DNA of 64,000 nucleotides from Gliomastix tumulicola (GCA_001599755.1 BCHX01000008.1:1178001-1242000), one strand, 5' to 3'. Numbered from the stretch's first letter, positions 24,037 through 35,220 are shown. Notes: a model not told the origin generated them from the sequence alone. Numbers and translations: made by a program.

Positions 24037-24335
24037 GAGAGACTGGGCAGGGAGAGCTGGGATGACAAGACGGATAACTCGGTGTGGCGGGCGGGAGTGC
24101 AGTAGCTGCCGATCCCCGGCGCTTCATGCGGCCCCCTTTGCTAGCGGTAAGTTCCAGTCGCGTTGGTTGGGTTCATGCGTGAGATAAGTGAGACAGACGG
24201 TGAGGGTATAAGAGCAGCCGGGGGATCCTCGTCGGGAGGGAGGGGGAGGTGGGAGGACACTTCACCTTTCTCCCTCTCTTCCTCGACTCTCTCTCTCTCT
24301 AGTCCCCCCTTGACTTACCTATCGGTGAGACAGCC
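22589..24335. other. intergenic region with poly-G run
   Basis: There are 1.75 kb without a supported gene. It carries the RCC1 3' region, several homopolymer tracts, a 47-nt G run (23989-24035) and a CT repeat at about 24288-24301 directly before the next gene. Confidence 0.5.
23989..24035 (+). repeat. poly-G homopolymer, 47 nt
   Basis: An uninterrupted run of 47 G followed by AGAGAG. The length is unusual for a genome sequence and may mark a real G-tract or an assembly or polymerase artefact. Confidence 0.9.
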
Positions 24336-25475
24336 ATGGCCGAGCACATCCTCGCCTCCCTCGAGGAGCACACCGCCTCCTACGGCGACAAGCACATCTT
24401 CTACCACGCCGTCGGCCCGGCCAACGGCCCGCTGCTCATCTTCGTCCACGGCTGGCCGGCCTCGCCCAAGACGTGGTACCACCAGCTCGCCCTCTTCTCC
24501 CAGCTCGGCTTCCGCTGCGTCGCGCCCGACATGCCCGGCTACGGCCGGTCGACGACGGTGACGCCGCGCAACGCTGCCGCCGCCGCCGCCGCCGTCGCCG
24601 CTGACTACGCGCAGGAGCGCATCGTCGAGGCCCTGCTCGCGCTGCTGGCGGACACGGGGCGCGACAGGGCCGTCTGGATCGGGCACGACTGGGGCGCGGG
24701 CTGCGTCTGGAGCCTGGCCGCGCACCACCCGGAGGTGTGCGTCGCCGTCGCGAACCTCGTCGTGCCGTACCGGACCGTCGAGGCCGGGCTCGAGCAGGCG
24801 TCCCGGGGCGTCAACCGCGCCGTGTATCCCGTGGACAGGTACCCGGACGGGCAGTGGAACTACATCCGGTACTACATCGAGTCGTTCGAGCAGGCCGTCA
24901 AGTTCCAGGACGACAACGTCGCGGGCTTCACGAAGCTCGTCTTCGGCAAGGAGGAGATCCTCCAGCGCGGCCAGGACGCGAGCTGTCCGCCCGACGGACG
25001 CAACCGGCCCGCGCCGACGGCCACGTGTGTCGCCGACGGCGGGTTTCTAGGCGGCGCGGCGACGGTCCCCGACGCGTCGGCGATCCCGGACGAAGCCATC
25101 CTGCTCCCCGCCGACATCCTATCGGAGCTCACGGCCGCGCTGCAGAGGAACGGGTACTTCGCGCCCGCGGCGTACTACGTCAACGACGACGCGAACAAGA
25201 GGTATGCCGCCGCGGTGCCGACGCACGACCTGCACATGCCGGTGCTCTTCGTCGAGGCGCGCAACGACAGCGTGTGCGAGACGGTGACGTCGCGGCTGAC
25301 CGAGGCCCAGCGGCGGCACTGCGCGAACCTGACCGAGGCGAGCGTCGACGCCGGGCACTGGGTGCATCTGGAGAAGCCCGAGGTGGTGAACGCGGCGATT
25401 GCGAGGTGGCTCGCGACGGAGGCGTGGGAGGAGTGGCCTGGGGCTTGGAGGACGGTGACGAGGAGGAGGCGGTGA
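24336..25475 (+). CDS. alpha/beta hydrolase, epoxide hydrolase-like
   Basis: Single-exon 379-residue alpha/beta-fold hydrolase. HGWP at residues 38-41 supplies the oxyanion hole, GHDWGA places an Asp nucleophile at residue 118 (epoxide hydrolase or dehalogenase type rather than Ser), D311 in ARNDSVCE is the probable acid and H341 in AGHWVHLEKPE the catalytic His. A cap region with Tyr residues (NGYFAPAAYY, 273-281) fits the ring-opening tyrosine of epoxide hydrolases. An insertion at about 210-250 is poorly conserved-looking. No signal peptide is seen. A FAD monooxygenase follows 883 bp downstream on the same strand, so a joint oxidation-hydrolysis role is possible but unproven. Confidence 0.88.
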   Translation: MAEHILASLEEHTASYGDKHIFYHAVGPANGPLLIFVHGWPASPKTWYHQLALFSQLGFRCVAPDMPGYGRSTTVTPRNAAAAAAAVAADYAQERIVEALLALLADTGRDRAVWIGHDWGAGCVWSLAAHHPEVCVAVANLVVPYRTVEAGLEQASRGVNRAVYPVDRYPDGQWNYIRYYIESFEQAVKFQDDNVAGFTKLVFGKEEILQRGQDASCPPDGRNRPAPTATCVADGGFLGGAATVPDASAIPDEAILLPADILSELTAALQRNGYFAPAAYYVNDDANKRYAAAVPTHDLHMPVLFVEARNDSVCETVTSRLTEAQRRHCANLTEASVDAGHWVHLEKPEVVNAAIARWLATEAWEEWPGAWRTVTRRRR

Positions 25476-26358
25476 AGGGGGGGATAGGGGAGGGAAAGAC
25501 TTTACCGAGGCTCGCTCGGGTTTCTTTGGGCTGGAGGAGTTTGTTGAGGAGGAGGAGAGAGGGGATGAGTCAGCTGTGAACCTGTGCCCTCCTTTTCGAG
25601 AGGAATCAGTCGAGAAATGGAGTGAGTCTGGGTGAAAGGGGCTCCGTCGGAGATCATCCACGTCACCAACCACCTCGCATATATGAGCATGCAGAGCTCG
25701 CTCCCACGGTATTAAATACAAAGAAAACCAATAAATGCCCTGTTTTTCCGAGTCCGAGTCGCGCATGGGAACAATCTATTCTTCTNCCCCCCGCGGCCGC
25801 CCGCCGCACTCGGCTCTGTGCACAGGCAAGCTTCCAACGGACTATTCACTAGTTTGGTGGTGAACAGTCCGAGCTGGGCACTTCACCAATATTCCCGGCC
25901 CAGCAGGAAAAAAGCGAGGCTCGCATTCGCATTCAGCCCAGCGGAGACGGACCCTTTTCCTCTAGTCTCGATCCGCTTCCTCCCCGGAAACACGCCAATC
26001 CTGCTCTCAAATCTGGTCATATCGCTTTTGGCTGGGGGCTCGACAGCGATCCGAGGCGCCCTGGCTGACCTGCCAGAAATCGGCCAAGCGAGTCCGATTC
26101 GTTGAGGGTCGGTCTGTTGGGGCTGAAAATGCCGAGCCGGGATATGGCGAGAGAGGAACGTCAAGTGTCATTCCTCGTCTCCTTCTGGGAAGCATGATGC
26201 GCCCGTGTATAAGTAGGAGTGGAAGGCCCTGCTGCTGTGACACAGGATTCACCTACATCCCAGCAGCGATAAAAATAAAACCAGCCAGTTTCTTTGACTA
26301 TTACATCCAATCACCAACTTAACTTACCAAAGGACAAATCCCCCTTCTCGATTTACCC
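25476..26358. promoter_or_regulatory. intergenic region upstream of FAD monooxygenase
   Basis: An 883-bp region containing one ambiguous base (N at 25786) beside a C-run and a CGCGGCCGCCCGCCG patch. A TATA-like TATAAGT occurs at about 26208, roughly 150 nt before the monooxygenase start. No exon is supported. Confidence 0.4.
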
Positions 26359-27843
26359 ATGGCGAAAAGCAACATGAAGGTCGTCGTCGTCGGAGGCGGC
26401 CCGGTCGGCCTCGTGGCGGCGCATGCACTCAGCCGCATCGGCGTTGACTTTGTCGTCCTCGAGTCCCGGCCCAAGGTCGTCCTCGACGAAGGCTCGAACC
26501 TCGTGCTCATGCCCATGGCCCTGCGGCCGCTGTACCAGCTGGGTCTTGAGGAGGCTATTGTGGATGTGACGACTGCTCTTGGCGTGTTTGAGCGGTTTGA
26601 TCACGCTGGGAATGACCTCGGGCCGATGTACTTCAGCGAGCTTATGGAGAAGTTGTAAGTCTGCCTCATCCACATGTCCTTGCCGCCAATCTCTTCTCCC
26701 TTGTCTCTGGTGGCTCGTTAGTGCTGACGCCGCCGCCGCTCCAGTGTCGGTTCGCGCTCCCGGATCATCAGCCGCCGCGACCTCATCAAGATCCTCTACG
26801 AGAGCCTCCCCGCGGAGGCCCAAGCCAAAGTCCTCGTCGACAAGCGCGCGTCCACCGTGACCACCGACTCAGAGACCGGCCTCGTCACCGTCACCTGCCG
26901 CGACGGATCCTCACACACCGGCACGCTCGTCATCGGCGCAGACGGAGCGCACAGCGTCGTCCGGGAGCAGATGCGGCAGCTCGGCCTCGCTGGCGCCTCC
27001 TCCTCCCCCGACGACGACGACGACGACACCACCACCGAAGGCGGCGGCGGTGTGAACGACGAGAAGCCATACCTCACCACGTACCGCTGCCTCTGGTTCC
27101 GGTACCCGAGCGCCCTGTTCCCGGATCTCCCCGCCGGCGTCGCCCGCGAGACCCACGGCTACGGCTGCACGACGCAGATGTTCCCCGGTGAGGGCACCGG
27201 CGTCGCGGGCCTGTACGAGACGCTGCCCGAGCCGACGCGGGAGCGGATCCGCTACACGGAGGAGGACCAGGAGGCCGTCATCGAGCGGTGGGGCCACCTG
27301 CCTCTCGTCAAGGGCGGCGGCCTGACGCTCCGCGAGATGTACGACAGCCGGATCGAGTCCGGGCTCGTCAGCCTCGAGGAGGGCGTGCTCGACCACTGGA
27401 GCTGGGACGGGCGCGTCGTGCTCCTCGGCGACGCCGCGCACAAGTTCACGCCGAGCACGGGCGCCGGCTGCAACCACGGCATCATCGACGTCGTCGTCCT
27501 CGCCAACGAGCTCGCGCGGACGCTCGCCGAGACTGCCGGGCGGCCCGGCCCGTCCAGGGGGGACGTCGCCCTCGCGCTGGACCGGTACCAGGCCGAGCGG
27601 TACAAGGCCGTCGTCGCGGGCTGCAAGCAGGCGGGCGGCGCCACGGCCATGGCGACGTGGGCGACCCCCGTGTTCAAGTTCATGGACACGTGGGTGGTCC
27701 CGTGGAAGATGTTCCAGGGCCGGATGCTGCGCAAGGGCGCCGAGAAGATTGCCCTCACGCCGGCCTTTGAGTTTATCGCTGGGGAGGAGACCATGATTGG
27801 GGAGATTCCTTGGGCGAGGCCTATCCCGACGGCTGTTGCATGA
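26359..27843 (+). CDS. FAD-dependent monooxygenase
   Basis: Predicted 464-residue class A flavoprotein monooxygenase. Exons are 26359-26654 and 26745-27843. Hallmarks: dinucleotide-binding GGGPVG at residues 12-17 followed by an acidic end of the second strand (VLESRP), the Arg helix ISRRDLIKIL, GADGAHSVVR and GDAAHKFTPSTGAGCNHGIID, which contacts FAD. The protein resembles fungal secondary-metabolism epoxidases and hydroxylases of the UbiH/salicylate hydroxylase group, with an extra acidic Asp/Gly-rich loop at about residues 216-235. No transmembrane anchor was obvious except a weak C-terminal hydrophobic stretch. No polyketide, terpene or peptide synthase lies in the window, so a pathway cannot be assigned. 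Confidence 0.9.
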
Positions 27844-28508
27844 GCGAGTGGCGGCGCCCCGATGGAAGACGACGAGGGGCTAGATTCTTTGCGTGGGAAG
27901 GGGGAGCGAGGTTTACGGCCGATTGAATAATGATGGCAAGCAAGTTGATGCGTGTATTTACATTACATAGAGCCTTTTCTGATTTTCGTTATGATTTCTT
28001 CTCTCCTTTTTGACAGTTTAGCGGCAATAGCTTAGTTGCAGACTCACCCACTCCAATCCAATAGAATGAATGTCCTTCAACAGTCTGCCTGTCCCTGAGA
28101 AGGAACAAAGTCGCGCTGTGCCCAGAGCACCACTGATCGCCGGCGTTGCAGTACGAGCGGGCCTTGCCAGCGTAACGGTTGAAGCCGTCGGGCTGAGTAC
28201 CACCGCGGCGGGGGAAGGTTATCGGTCCTGGATGTTATGCGTTGCCATGGCGGGGCTGCTGGAGGAGCCGATAGTTGGGTATTCGCATCGCTGGCCGACT
28301 GGCTGCCCCTTGCAGGCGCTCCTTTCCACGGCGCGATTTGTCCTTGAATGGCTTCATGCTTCCTGCTCGGCATTGGTATGAGGCCGTCAAAGCCCCCGTT
28401 ATTCTGCAGGAGCTCAGGCGCTGGAAATAACCCGGTCCGGCCCTGCAGCGCCTGAGCCCCTGCGATTACAGTGGCTAGGCCTCTGTAAAACAGCACCTCC
28501 ACACAGAG

Positions 28509-28580
<72 letters not shown>

Positions 28581-28715
28581 GCACATACATACACTGTGAG
28601 GCATGATGACGACGAAGAGGATGAAAAGTTCAAATGAAGACAAAAGAAAATCGCTTAGCTGCTACTGACCGAAAGACACCCAACTCCTATTCGAGCAAGA
28701 CCGTCCACATTTCCA
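27844..28715. other. convergent intergenic region with AC microsatellite
   Basis: An 872-bp region between the convergent monooxygenase and ankyrin genes. It has no supported exon; the main feature is a long AC dinucleotide repeat. Confidence 0.5.
28517..28576. repeat. (AC)n microsatellite
   Basis: About 30 uninterrupted AC units (60 nt), flanked by ACAT-type interrupted units on both sides. Confidence 0.9.
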
Positions 28716-30564
28716 TCACGTACCCCCCCCCATCAGCGCGAGAAGCTCTGGCTGCTTCTCGGCCAGCTGCCGCGGTGTCCGCCCCATGAGGTCGGAGACG
28801 TCGATTGGGGCGTTGGACTTCAGCAGGAGTTTGACCACCTCATGACGCCGTCGACCCGAATCCCCCTCCTCCTCTGCGGCGTCGCCTGGCTTCCTGACAA
28901 ACTTTTGCGCGGACAGCACTCGGTGCAGCGGTGTCCTCCCCAAGCCGTCCTGCGCACGCACCCACTCAGGATACTTCTTGAGCAGCATGGTTATCATCCG
29001 ATGCTCCCCCACATCGCAGGCCAAATGCAGCGGGTAATAACGAGCAGCCTGGTTTTGCTCTTGGAGTGTAGATACGATGACCTCGGTGGTCTCAACGTGG
29101 TTGCCAACAACGGAAAGATCCAGGGCTGTGTCGCCAAACACATCCTTGTCGTCAGGAGACGAGCGTGGAGGGTCCTTGATGTTGTTCTTCACCCTTTCAC
29201 ACTCACCCCTTGACGCCAAAAGATGGAAAACGGTGCGGCCTTGGCCGTTGCGTGCCTGTTTGTCTATGGCGGGATACAACCAAAGGGCGTCCATCAAACC
29301 CATATTCCTTCGCATGGCGGCGAGCAGGAACGGCGTCGCTTGTCCTGCGTCCCGACTATCGACTTTTGCGCCGGCCGAGATCAGGAGTGCGGCTTTACCG
29401 ACGCTATCATGACGTAGTTCCAGCCGTGCTAGGAAGTGAAGTGGCGTGGTGCCATCAAATGCAGCCGCGTCGGGATCTGCACCGGAGTGGAGGAGCATGG
29501 AAACGGTCGACTCCGTGCCGTAGCGACACGCCCAGTGAAGGGGCGTGTGCCCGATGCAGTCTGCCTGGTGCTCTCCACGGTGCTCCGTTCCACAACCAAT
29601 GCGGCGATAATTGAACCACACCACCAAACCACAAGGCCAGAGACAAACAAAGGGGTGGCATAGGGCTCCACTGGTTTGTCGTCCTTCTTGGTGTGTTTGA
29701 AGTAGTACTGGGACAGGACGCACCAGGCAACGACGAAGAATTGGAAGATAATCCCGACAATCATCAAGACTATGACATCCCGGCCTTTGTCGCCATGCGT
29801 GTTGATAACCAGGCAGGGGTCGAGGGCCTCTTCCGATGCCGCGTCCGTCGTCATGATGATGAGTTGGTATTCCGGCCGAGTAATGCCGATGCGTGCTGCA
29901 GAGGGATGTCCGTTCTGTCGCCGGCTCCTTTTGACTCTGGATTACCATTAATAAGCGATAAATGGGGCGGATGCTGCTGAAGGGGTACTGACCGTCGTAA
30001 AAGAAGTCTTTGGTAGGCAGGCTGCCGGTAGAGGAGGTGTCTCCCTGGGGAGACGAAGACGGTGGTGTGTCTTTGCGGATGACGATGACTTGTTTTGTTT
30101 GGCTTCGACCAGTGATCCGAACCAATTGGCTGCCGTTCCACACGTCACATACCTCCTTGGATGTCGACGTGAGCACCTCAGCTTCGATGGCCGCTTGGCT
30201 CTCCCTGAGCCTCCCAAAGATGGCCTTCAAGCTGCGGCTGAAGGCTACACGGATGGTGCTGATTAGGAGAGGCCCGAGTCCGACCGGCAACGTCGCGAGA
30301 AGGACTGCATGGGGAACGCCGGTAGTTACACCCAGGAACTGTAGTACGGGTTTCTCCCCCAACAGAGTCAAAATTCTATGACAAATACTACAGTTAGCTG
30401 CCCAAAACGGATGTGCACGAGCTTCTGGGGGATGGGATAGAGGCATGAACTCACGGGGCCAAATAAGTAAGGATCCGGTCAAGGAATTCCTCGTCAAAGG
30501 CTGCGGCAGGTTGAACCAGGAGAACTAAAACGACGAGGCTGAGCCAGACCTGACGGTACGCCAT
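28716..30564 (-). CDS. membrane-anchored ankyrin repeat protein
   Basis: The protein starts with a signal peptide (about 23 residues ending PAAA), followed by a hydrophobic segment (AVLLATLPVGLGPLLI), a second part with transmembrane helices (VIVLMIVGIIFQFFVVAW and SGLVVWWCGSIIAALVV), and about seven ankyrin repeats (GHTPLHWA, GTTPLHFLA, GRTVFHLLA, GDTALDLS, YYPLHLACD, GRTPLHRVL). Exons on the minus strand: 30564-30455, 30375-29993, 29895 to about 29600, then 29564-28716. The last junction is unresolved: the transmembrane and ankyrin frames differ. Either a very short intron (32 nt) or a longer one that removes the second helix keeps phase; a frameshift is also possible. Function is unknown; the order suggests a secretory-pathway receptor-like protein with ankyrins on one membrane face. 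Confidence 0.7.
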
Positions 30565-31865
30565 ATCTTGTTCTTCCCGAGAGATCGGGTATGAGAAACG
30601 GTCGAGGTGGATGGGGCAATAGGGGTCGATGCGATGGGAGATCGAACCAGACCGTGGGACAACGAGTCGTGGATGGACAGAAAGGCTGGAAGTTTGACCT
30701 AGAACGATGGGCTACGCTGAGAGCAGAAAGCCAGAAGAAGCAGCCGTGGGCTAGGAAATGAGACGATGAAGGATGGGCTGAAGGCTCTGTAACCAAAGAA
30801 ATAGATGCTCGTGCAAAGATAGATGGACAGAACGAATCTGGGATGATCGAAATATGGGATATGGAGCTGGAATCGTCGCGGAAGTCAACGGTAGACTGGC
30901 ACTTTCGATATCGAGAGGGAGAGTCTTGGGGGGGAAAAAAGAGAAGAGAACGCGGCGGATAATGCTCATATTAAAGTCATACTGATATTCCAGCTCTTCC
31001 AAGTTCTACGCTGAACTGTCTGGTCAGAGCGCTGCATTCATTTTGCTTTCAAGGCTTCCGGCCTGCCACTCATTTCACGGCAAGCTGTGTGATCAGAAAT
31101 TCGCTACGGAAGCTGGAAGCCGACCGGTCTTGCCGAAGTGATGGGCCAGGTCTAGAAGGCCATGGAAGAAATTGCCTGTATGATTATTCTCTCCACCTGC
31201 TTCCCGTGAGATGTAGAGAGGGCTGTGAAGGCAGCGACAATTCGGACACCATCCCTCATATGGGACCGTAGCCACCTTGTGTCACAAGGGCGGAGGTTGC
31301 TTGCATGGGTTTGAGGGGCTGATGAAAGAATTATGTACTTGTGGGCGGCCATCGGCAGCAGGAGAAAGCACATATGTCAGAGTCGGGGTGGGGGGGGATA
31401 CGGAGTTGAAAGAGAGACTACCTCCTTGACTTCACTCCTTTCCACTCACCGGCTGAAGAATTGCCCGCGAGTTCCCCATTCTAAATGGCATAAAGATATC
31501 CGTACAAGGCGCTTTGGGTACCATAGACCAGGCATTTCAACGTAAGCACAAAGCCGGGACGGGAGCCAGGTCCGCCGAATGGCCAGAGATAAAGCGGACG
31601 GGAAGTTCAGCTTCAACAGCGGGCCTGGTCCCGTTACCCCTGTATATACGGCTACATCACAGCTATCACTGCCAGGTATTTACGGGCTGAGAAATGATCC
31701 AACGGGCACAGGCAAGATTGAAGAGGCAGACATGAAAAATTACTAAGAATGGAAACTGCTGGGCCCCTGCTACGGACGCAGACATGGTCGGTCAGGCAAA
31801 GCTCACCCAGCAAAGGAGTTAAATTGGCTTAGCAACCATGTGAGTAAGAAAGGGGATCGCCAAGT

Positions 31866-31889
31866 GGGGGAGGGGGAGGGGGAGGGGGA
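31866..31889 (+). repeat. (GGGGGA) repeat, potential G-quadruplex
   Basis: Four blocks of five G separated by single A. This matches the sequence rule for a compact G-quadruplex; no gene is close by. Confidence 0.7.
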
Positions 31890-32957
31890 GCGAGCCAGAA
31901 AAGCAGTTCCCAACTGCTGGGAGCACGCACGTGGTAGAAGAGATTCTTGGAACCCATGGCCATAAAATTGGTGCGAGATGATAACGTGCTTCGCTTGTGT
32001 GGAGTCTCTAATACGAAGGTAAATCTTTCGACAGATGAACGAGCATGTTACATTATGACAGGCACTCTGAAGACATGAGAAGAAGAAGAAGGGGAAGGAG
32101 AATGGCAGGGTCAGAAAGAGGACGGACTGGAAGCAGGATCCAGAATCCTGGTCTAGAACCAAGGATGGCGGGCCCGGTGATGCTCATCACACTGTCTTCA
32201 TCAGCCGGGAGCCTGCATGGCTGAGGCTAAGGCCAGGATGTCAGGATTGATGCTTCTGCAATTTTCTATCGCATTCTAAATACAAGCGGGCCACGGCTGA
32301 GCCGATATCCCTGCCATGCCCATGAAGAGGAGATAGCTTCAACAGCTACCACTGTTGACACGGATACGGAACGGGCGCTCGGGAACGCGGTCCAGGCCTA
32401 GATGAAGACATGCTGACGCGTCTGTCTCATTGTCTAATTTGAGCTCACTAATCAGCATCTACACGGGCCTCTCGCGGGTCTGGCAGACGCGATGGTTGGA
32501 TGGTTTCGCGGACGCGACGTTACACAGCATCCACAAGCTGAAGCGCCAGTGGCAAATTGAACGGCTCTTCTTCCGTCATTCATTTTACCGACCGAGACAT
32601 TCATTCTAAGGAGCACCCCCCCTAATTGTCCCCCGGGCCGTGAATTCTGCGGTCATCTCAAGTTGGCGACGGCAAGCCCGAGAGCGACCGCACACTTCGG
32701 TGCGGCTGTAGTTTACTTGCTCCAGTCATGCCTTCGCCACAACCAAGCAGATTACTGAAAATGCCATTGCATATGGTCTGCGGACTCTACCATGGGATTA
32801 GAAACAATACATTTTGGTGACCAATCGTCCTCACTCTGTGTCTGCCTTCGGCGTGAAGGTATTGCATGTGCCTATGAACCAGGTTATGGAGCTTAGCACA
32901 CGATTGTACCCAGTAATGCACAAAGCTCTGCCACTATTCCCTCCTCCTGTGGCTGTG

Positions 32958-33095
32958 GTCAATGTGTGTGGCAGTTGTAGTCAATATGTGTGGATGTGTA
33001 GTCATTGCGTGTAGCTCCAGTCAATGTGCGCGGCTGTAGTGAGTATGTGGGGTTTCGATCATCGCGCGTGGCTTGACTCAATCTGTGTGGCTGGA
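32958..33095 (+). repeat. degenerate minisatellite, seven units of 19-22 bp
   Basis: Seven successive units resembling GTCAATGTGTGTGGCTGTA begin at 32958, 32980, 33001, 33020, 33039, 33058 and 33077. The first two are 22 and 21 bp, the rest 19 bp. Divergence increases rightward. Confidence 0.75.
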
Positions 33096-33557
33096 GCCGG
33101 GGGCGCTCGTGGCTGAAGTACAGGGTGTGGCTGACACTGGTCTGGGGCATCCGTTAGCAATGTGGCTGACCTGCGCCACATGTCAGTGTCGCGGGGAGCC
33201 TCTATGATATCGCCCAGGCTTTTTGCCAACGACGGCCGTCCGCCTTGGCCTTTAATTAAGGTTGTAGATAAGCCTAGACACATGCAAATGCTAATGAATG
33301 GCATGGAGATGATGATGCAATCTGGAGATCTTAGAATAAGCCTAAAGTGCAGCCGTAATCTTTTGGTGGGGAACGGGCTCATCCTGTCGTCGCCAAAATC
33401 GTGCTCAATAGCGTCATTCGGGCGCCCTGGGAAGCTCCAATCGATGAAGAATGCCAGAGCCATAGTCTCAATATACGTGACTGACCCCAAATCACTGCCA
33501 CTGTATGTCCAATTCAGCAGCATGTACAACACAGCATGCGACTGTACTCTGCTTGCA

Positions 33558-34084
33558 TCACGGTGCCCGGCGCTTGAGCACCCCAACGGCAAGCCACCTC
33601 TTCCGCGTAGTATTTTCCTCGTCCCGATCCCAGTCCCACGGTCTCTCCTGGCCGCCACAGTCGCGCTCCCGGAGGCGGTCTACCTCGAGCCCGGCCTTGG
33701 CCAGGGCGTCCGCCGCGAAGAACTCCCTCATCTTGGAGCGGCCCGTGTGGAACCCGGCGACGACCCAGCACCCAAACCCCCCACGCGCCCGCCCGCTGGC
33801 TCAGTGTCAGCGTCGGCGTCGGCGTCGGCGAGCGTGTCCCGCTCAATGAGCTCGGCCAGTAGAAGGGACGAGTTCCACAGGTGGTGGCTGAATAGGCGGC
33901 GCTCCTCGTATCCGACGGGCTCGGAGAGGTCGATCAGCAGCGGCTTGGGCAGCGGGGGCGAGGTGTAGGCGAGGGAGCTCCCGCTGTCGCCATGCTGGCC
34001 AGTCACGTCATCGGGGAAGATGACGCCGAGAGAGCCCGCAAAGAGATCCTCAGGCTTCGGGCTTGATTTCGGAGGGGTCGGCAC
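33558..34084 (-). pseudogene. EFM7-like protein methyltransferase remnant with internal deletion
   Basis: The minus strand first encodes the N-terminal region of the fungal NNT1/EFM7 family (elongation factor 1A N-terminal and lysine methyltransferase): EDLFAGSLGVIFPDDVTG, then RRLFSHHLWNSSLLLAELIE. It then jumps, with a frame change near 33780, to the family's C-terminal region: GCWVVAGFHTGRSKM, an LRERD segment and KRWLAVGVLKRR, ending at 33558. The central SAM-binding fold (motif I and the TDYPD-type strand, normally over 100 residues) is missing. The first frame hits a stop at 33728. A 5' exon should precede the acceptor at about 34085 (AACAG) but was not identified. Catalysis is not possible, so I call it a pseudogene; a collapsed assembly is the alternative. 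Confidence 0.7.
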
Positions 34085-34755
34085 CTGTTAGAGAAATGCG
34101 CGTTGAGTGGCATGGGAGGTGAAGTTATGGTATCTGTATGACGATCCTCATACCAGGCGGGCAAATCAATGTGCTGGCGATGACTCAGCCAAGATGCTTG
34201 AGCGAGCTCAAGCAAATCTCTTGCCGCCAAGACCCTTAGCTTGACGTGCCGATGTTGTTCCGGGGCCCGCTATTCTGCGTGCTTCGGCGTTGAAAATAAT
34301 CCGGCTCCAGCAGAGTGACCCTTCCAGCAGTCGCTTGTACACCAAGCTCGACAGTAGCAGAAAGACATAGACTTCGGAGCGGCAGCTTTGCGTAAGGTAT
34401 ATCGGGGGAGTAAGAGGTGCTGTCATGGCTACTTAAACAGCGGGACTACAGTTATGCGGGTTAGAGCTGTAAATATGATTTTTAAGCCTTGCAGGTCGAA
34501 TTTCTAACAGCTGATCGGTAATTGGCTCGGCGAGTCCCGATGGCAAGAAGGCCACCAATGAAAGCTCCGGCATTTGTCATGCTCACCGACGTCATTCGGG
34601 ACAACACCCCACTTGAACAGTCGTATAAACACTCGACGTGGTTCGAGTACTCACGGCCAAATTATCTTCCATTTAACATCCTGCGTTGCTTACCACTGGA
34701 ATTCAGAAGACCAAGTATCAAGTGTTTAAACCCTCTATCCACCATCGCCCTCATC
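34085..34755. other. intergenic region
   Basis: A 671-bp divergent region between the methyltransferase remnant and the Cys-rich gene. It probably contains the lost 5' exon of the remnant and the promoter of the Cys-rich gene. Nothing else is recognisable. Confidence 0.4.
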
Positions 34756-35220
34756 ATGACCGCTTCCAAGGCCTCTACCTGCTGCGGCAAGAACACCGAC
34801 GGGTGTGCATGTGGTTCGCCGCTCCCCCAAGCTGCACTCGTCTCATTGCTCACCAGCTGACTCTCCAATCCGCTCCAAACCAGCCCAGCAGGCCACCTGC
34901 TCCTGCGGCCAGAAAGCCGCCCTTCACTGCACGTGCTCCAAGGCATCCGCCGAGAACGAGATCTCCGGACCGCGGTGCTCCTGTAGGGCCCGACCGGCCG
35001 GCGAGTGCACGTGCGACCGTGCCGATACCGAGAATGCGGGCCTAACCGGCTCAACCTGCTCATGTGGCTCTCGTCCCGCTGGTAAGATACAGTCCCACAG
35101 TCCGTTCGTTAGAGAGTGTTTGCATGGACTGACGATCGCTCTGTAGGCAGCTGCACCTGCCAGAATGCCAATGATGGCGGTTTCAACCCGGCCAATGAGA
35201 TTGACTTCACTACCAGGTAG
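34756..35220 (+). CDS. CxC-rich metallothionein-like small protein
   Basis: Predicted 109-residue protein made of three exons (34756-34813, 34884-35081, 35147-35220; 330 nt). It has 16 cysteines, nearly all in CxC pairs: CC, CAC, CSC, CTC, CSC, CTC, CSC and CTC, separated by repeats such as ALHCTCSKASAEN and PAGECTCDRADTEN. A conserved-looking tail ends EIDFTTR. There is no signal peptide. Similar small proteins are widespread in Pezizomycotina and remain annotated as uncharacterised; the CxC arrangement resembles metallothioneins, so metal (Cu/Zn) binding is inferred, not known. Three short exons restore a continuous repeat pattern, which supports the model strongly. Confidence 0.8.

Larger units (their letters stand above)
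30565..33557. other. three-kilobase gene-free region
   Basis: No supported gene on either strand in about 3 kb. It contains four GGGGG blocks separated by single A (31866-31889, potential G-quadruplex) and a degenerate minisatellite at 32958-33095. Short frames here show no recognisable protein features. Confidence 0.5.

Noticed and set aside
25786..25786. Single ambiguous base N
   Set aside because: It lies in a non-coding GC-rich patch; it signals sequence quality, not biology.
32958..33095. CRISPR-like array
   Set aside because: Units are contiguous without spacers and this is a fungal genome; it is a minisatellite.
33162..33968. A 268-codon plus-strand frame over the methyltransferase remnant
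   Set aside because: The minus strand shows clear EFM7-family segments; the plus frame includes Ser/Ala repeats that are the complement of an Asp/Ala coding repeat.
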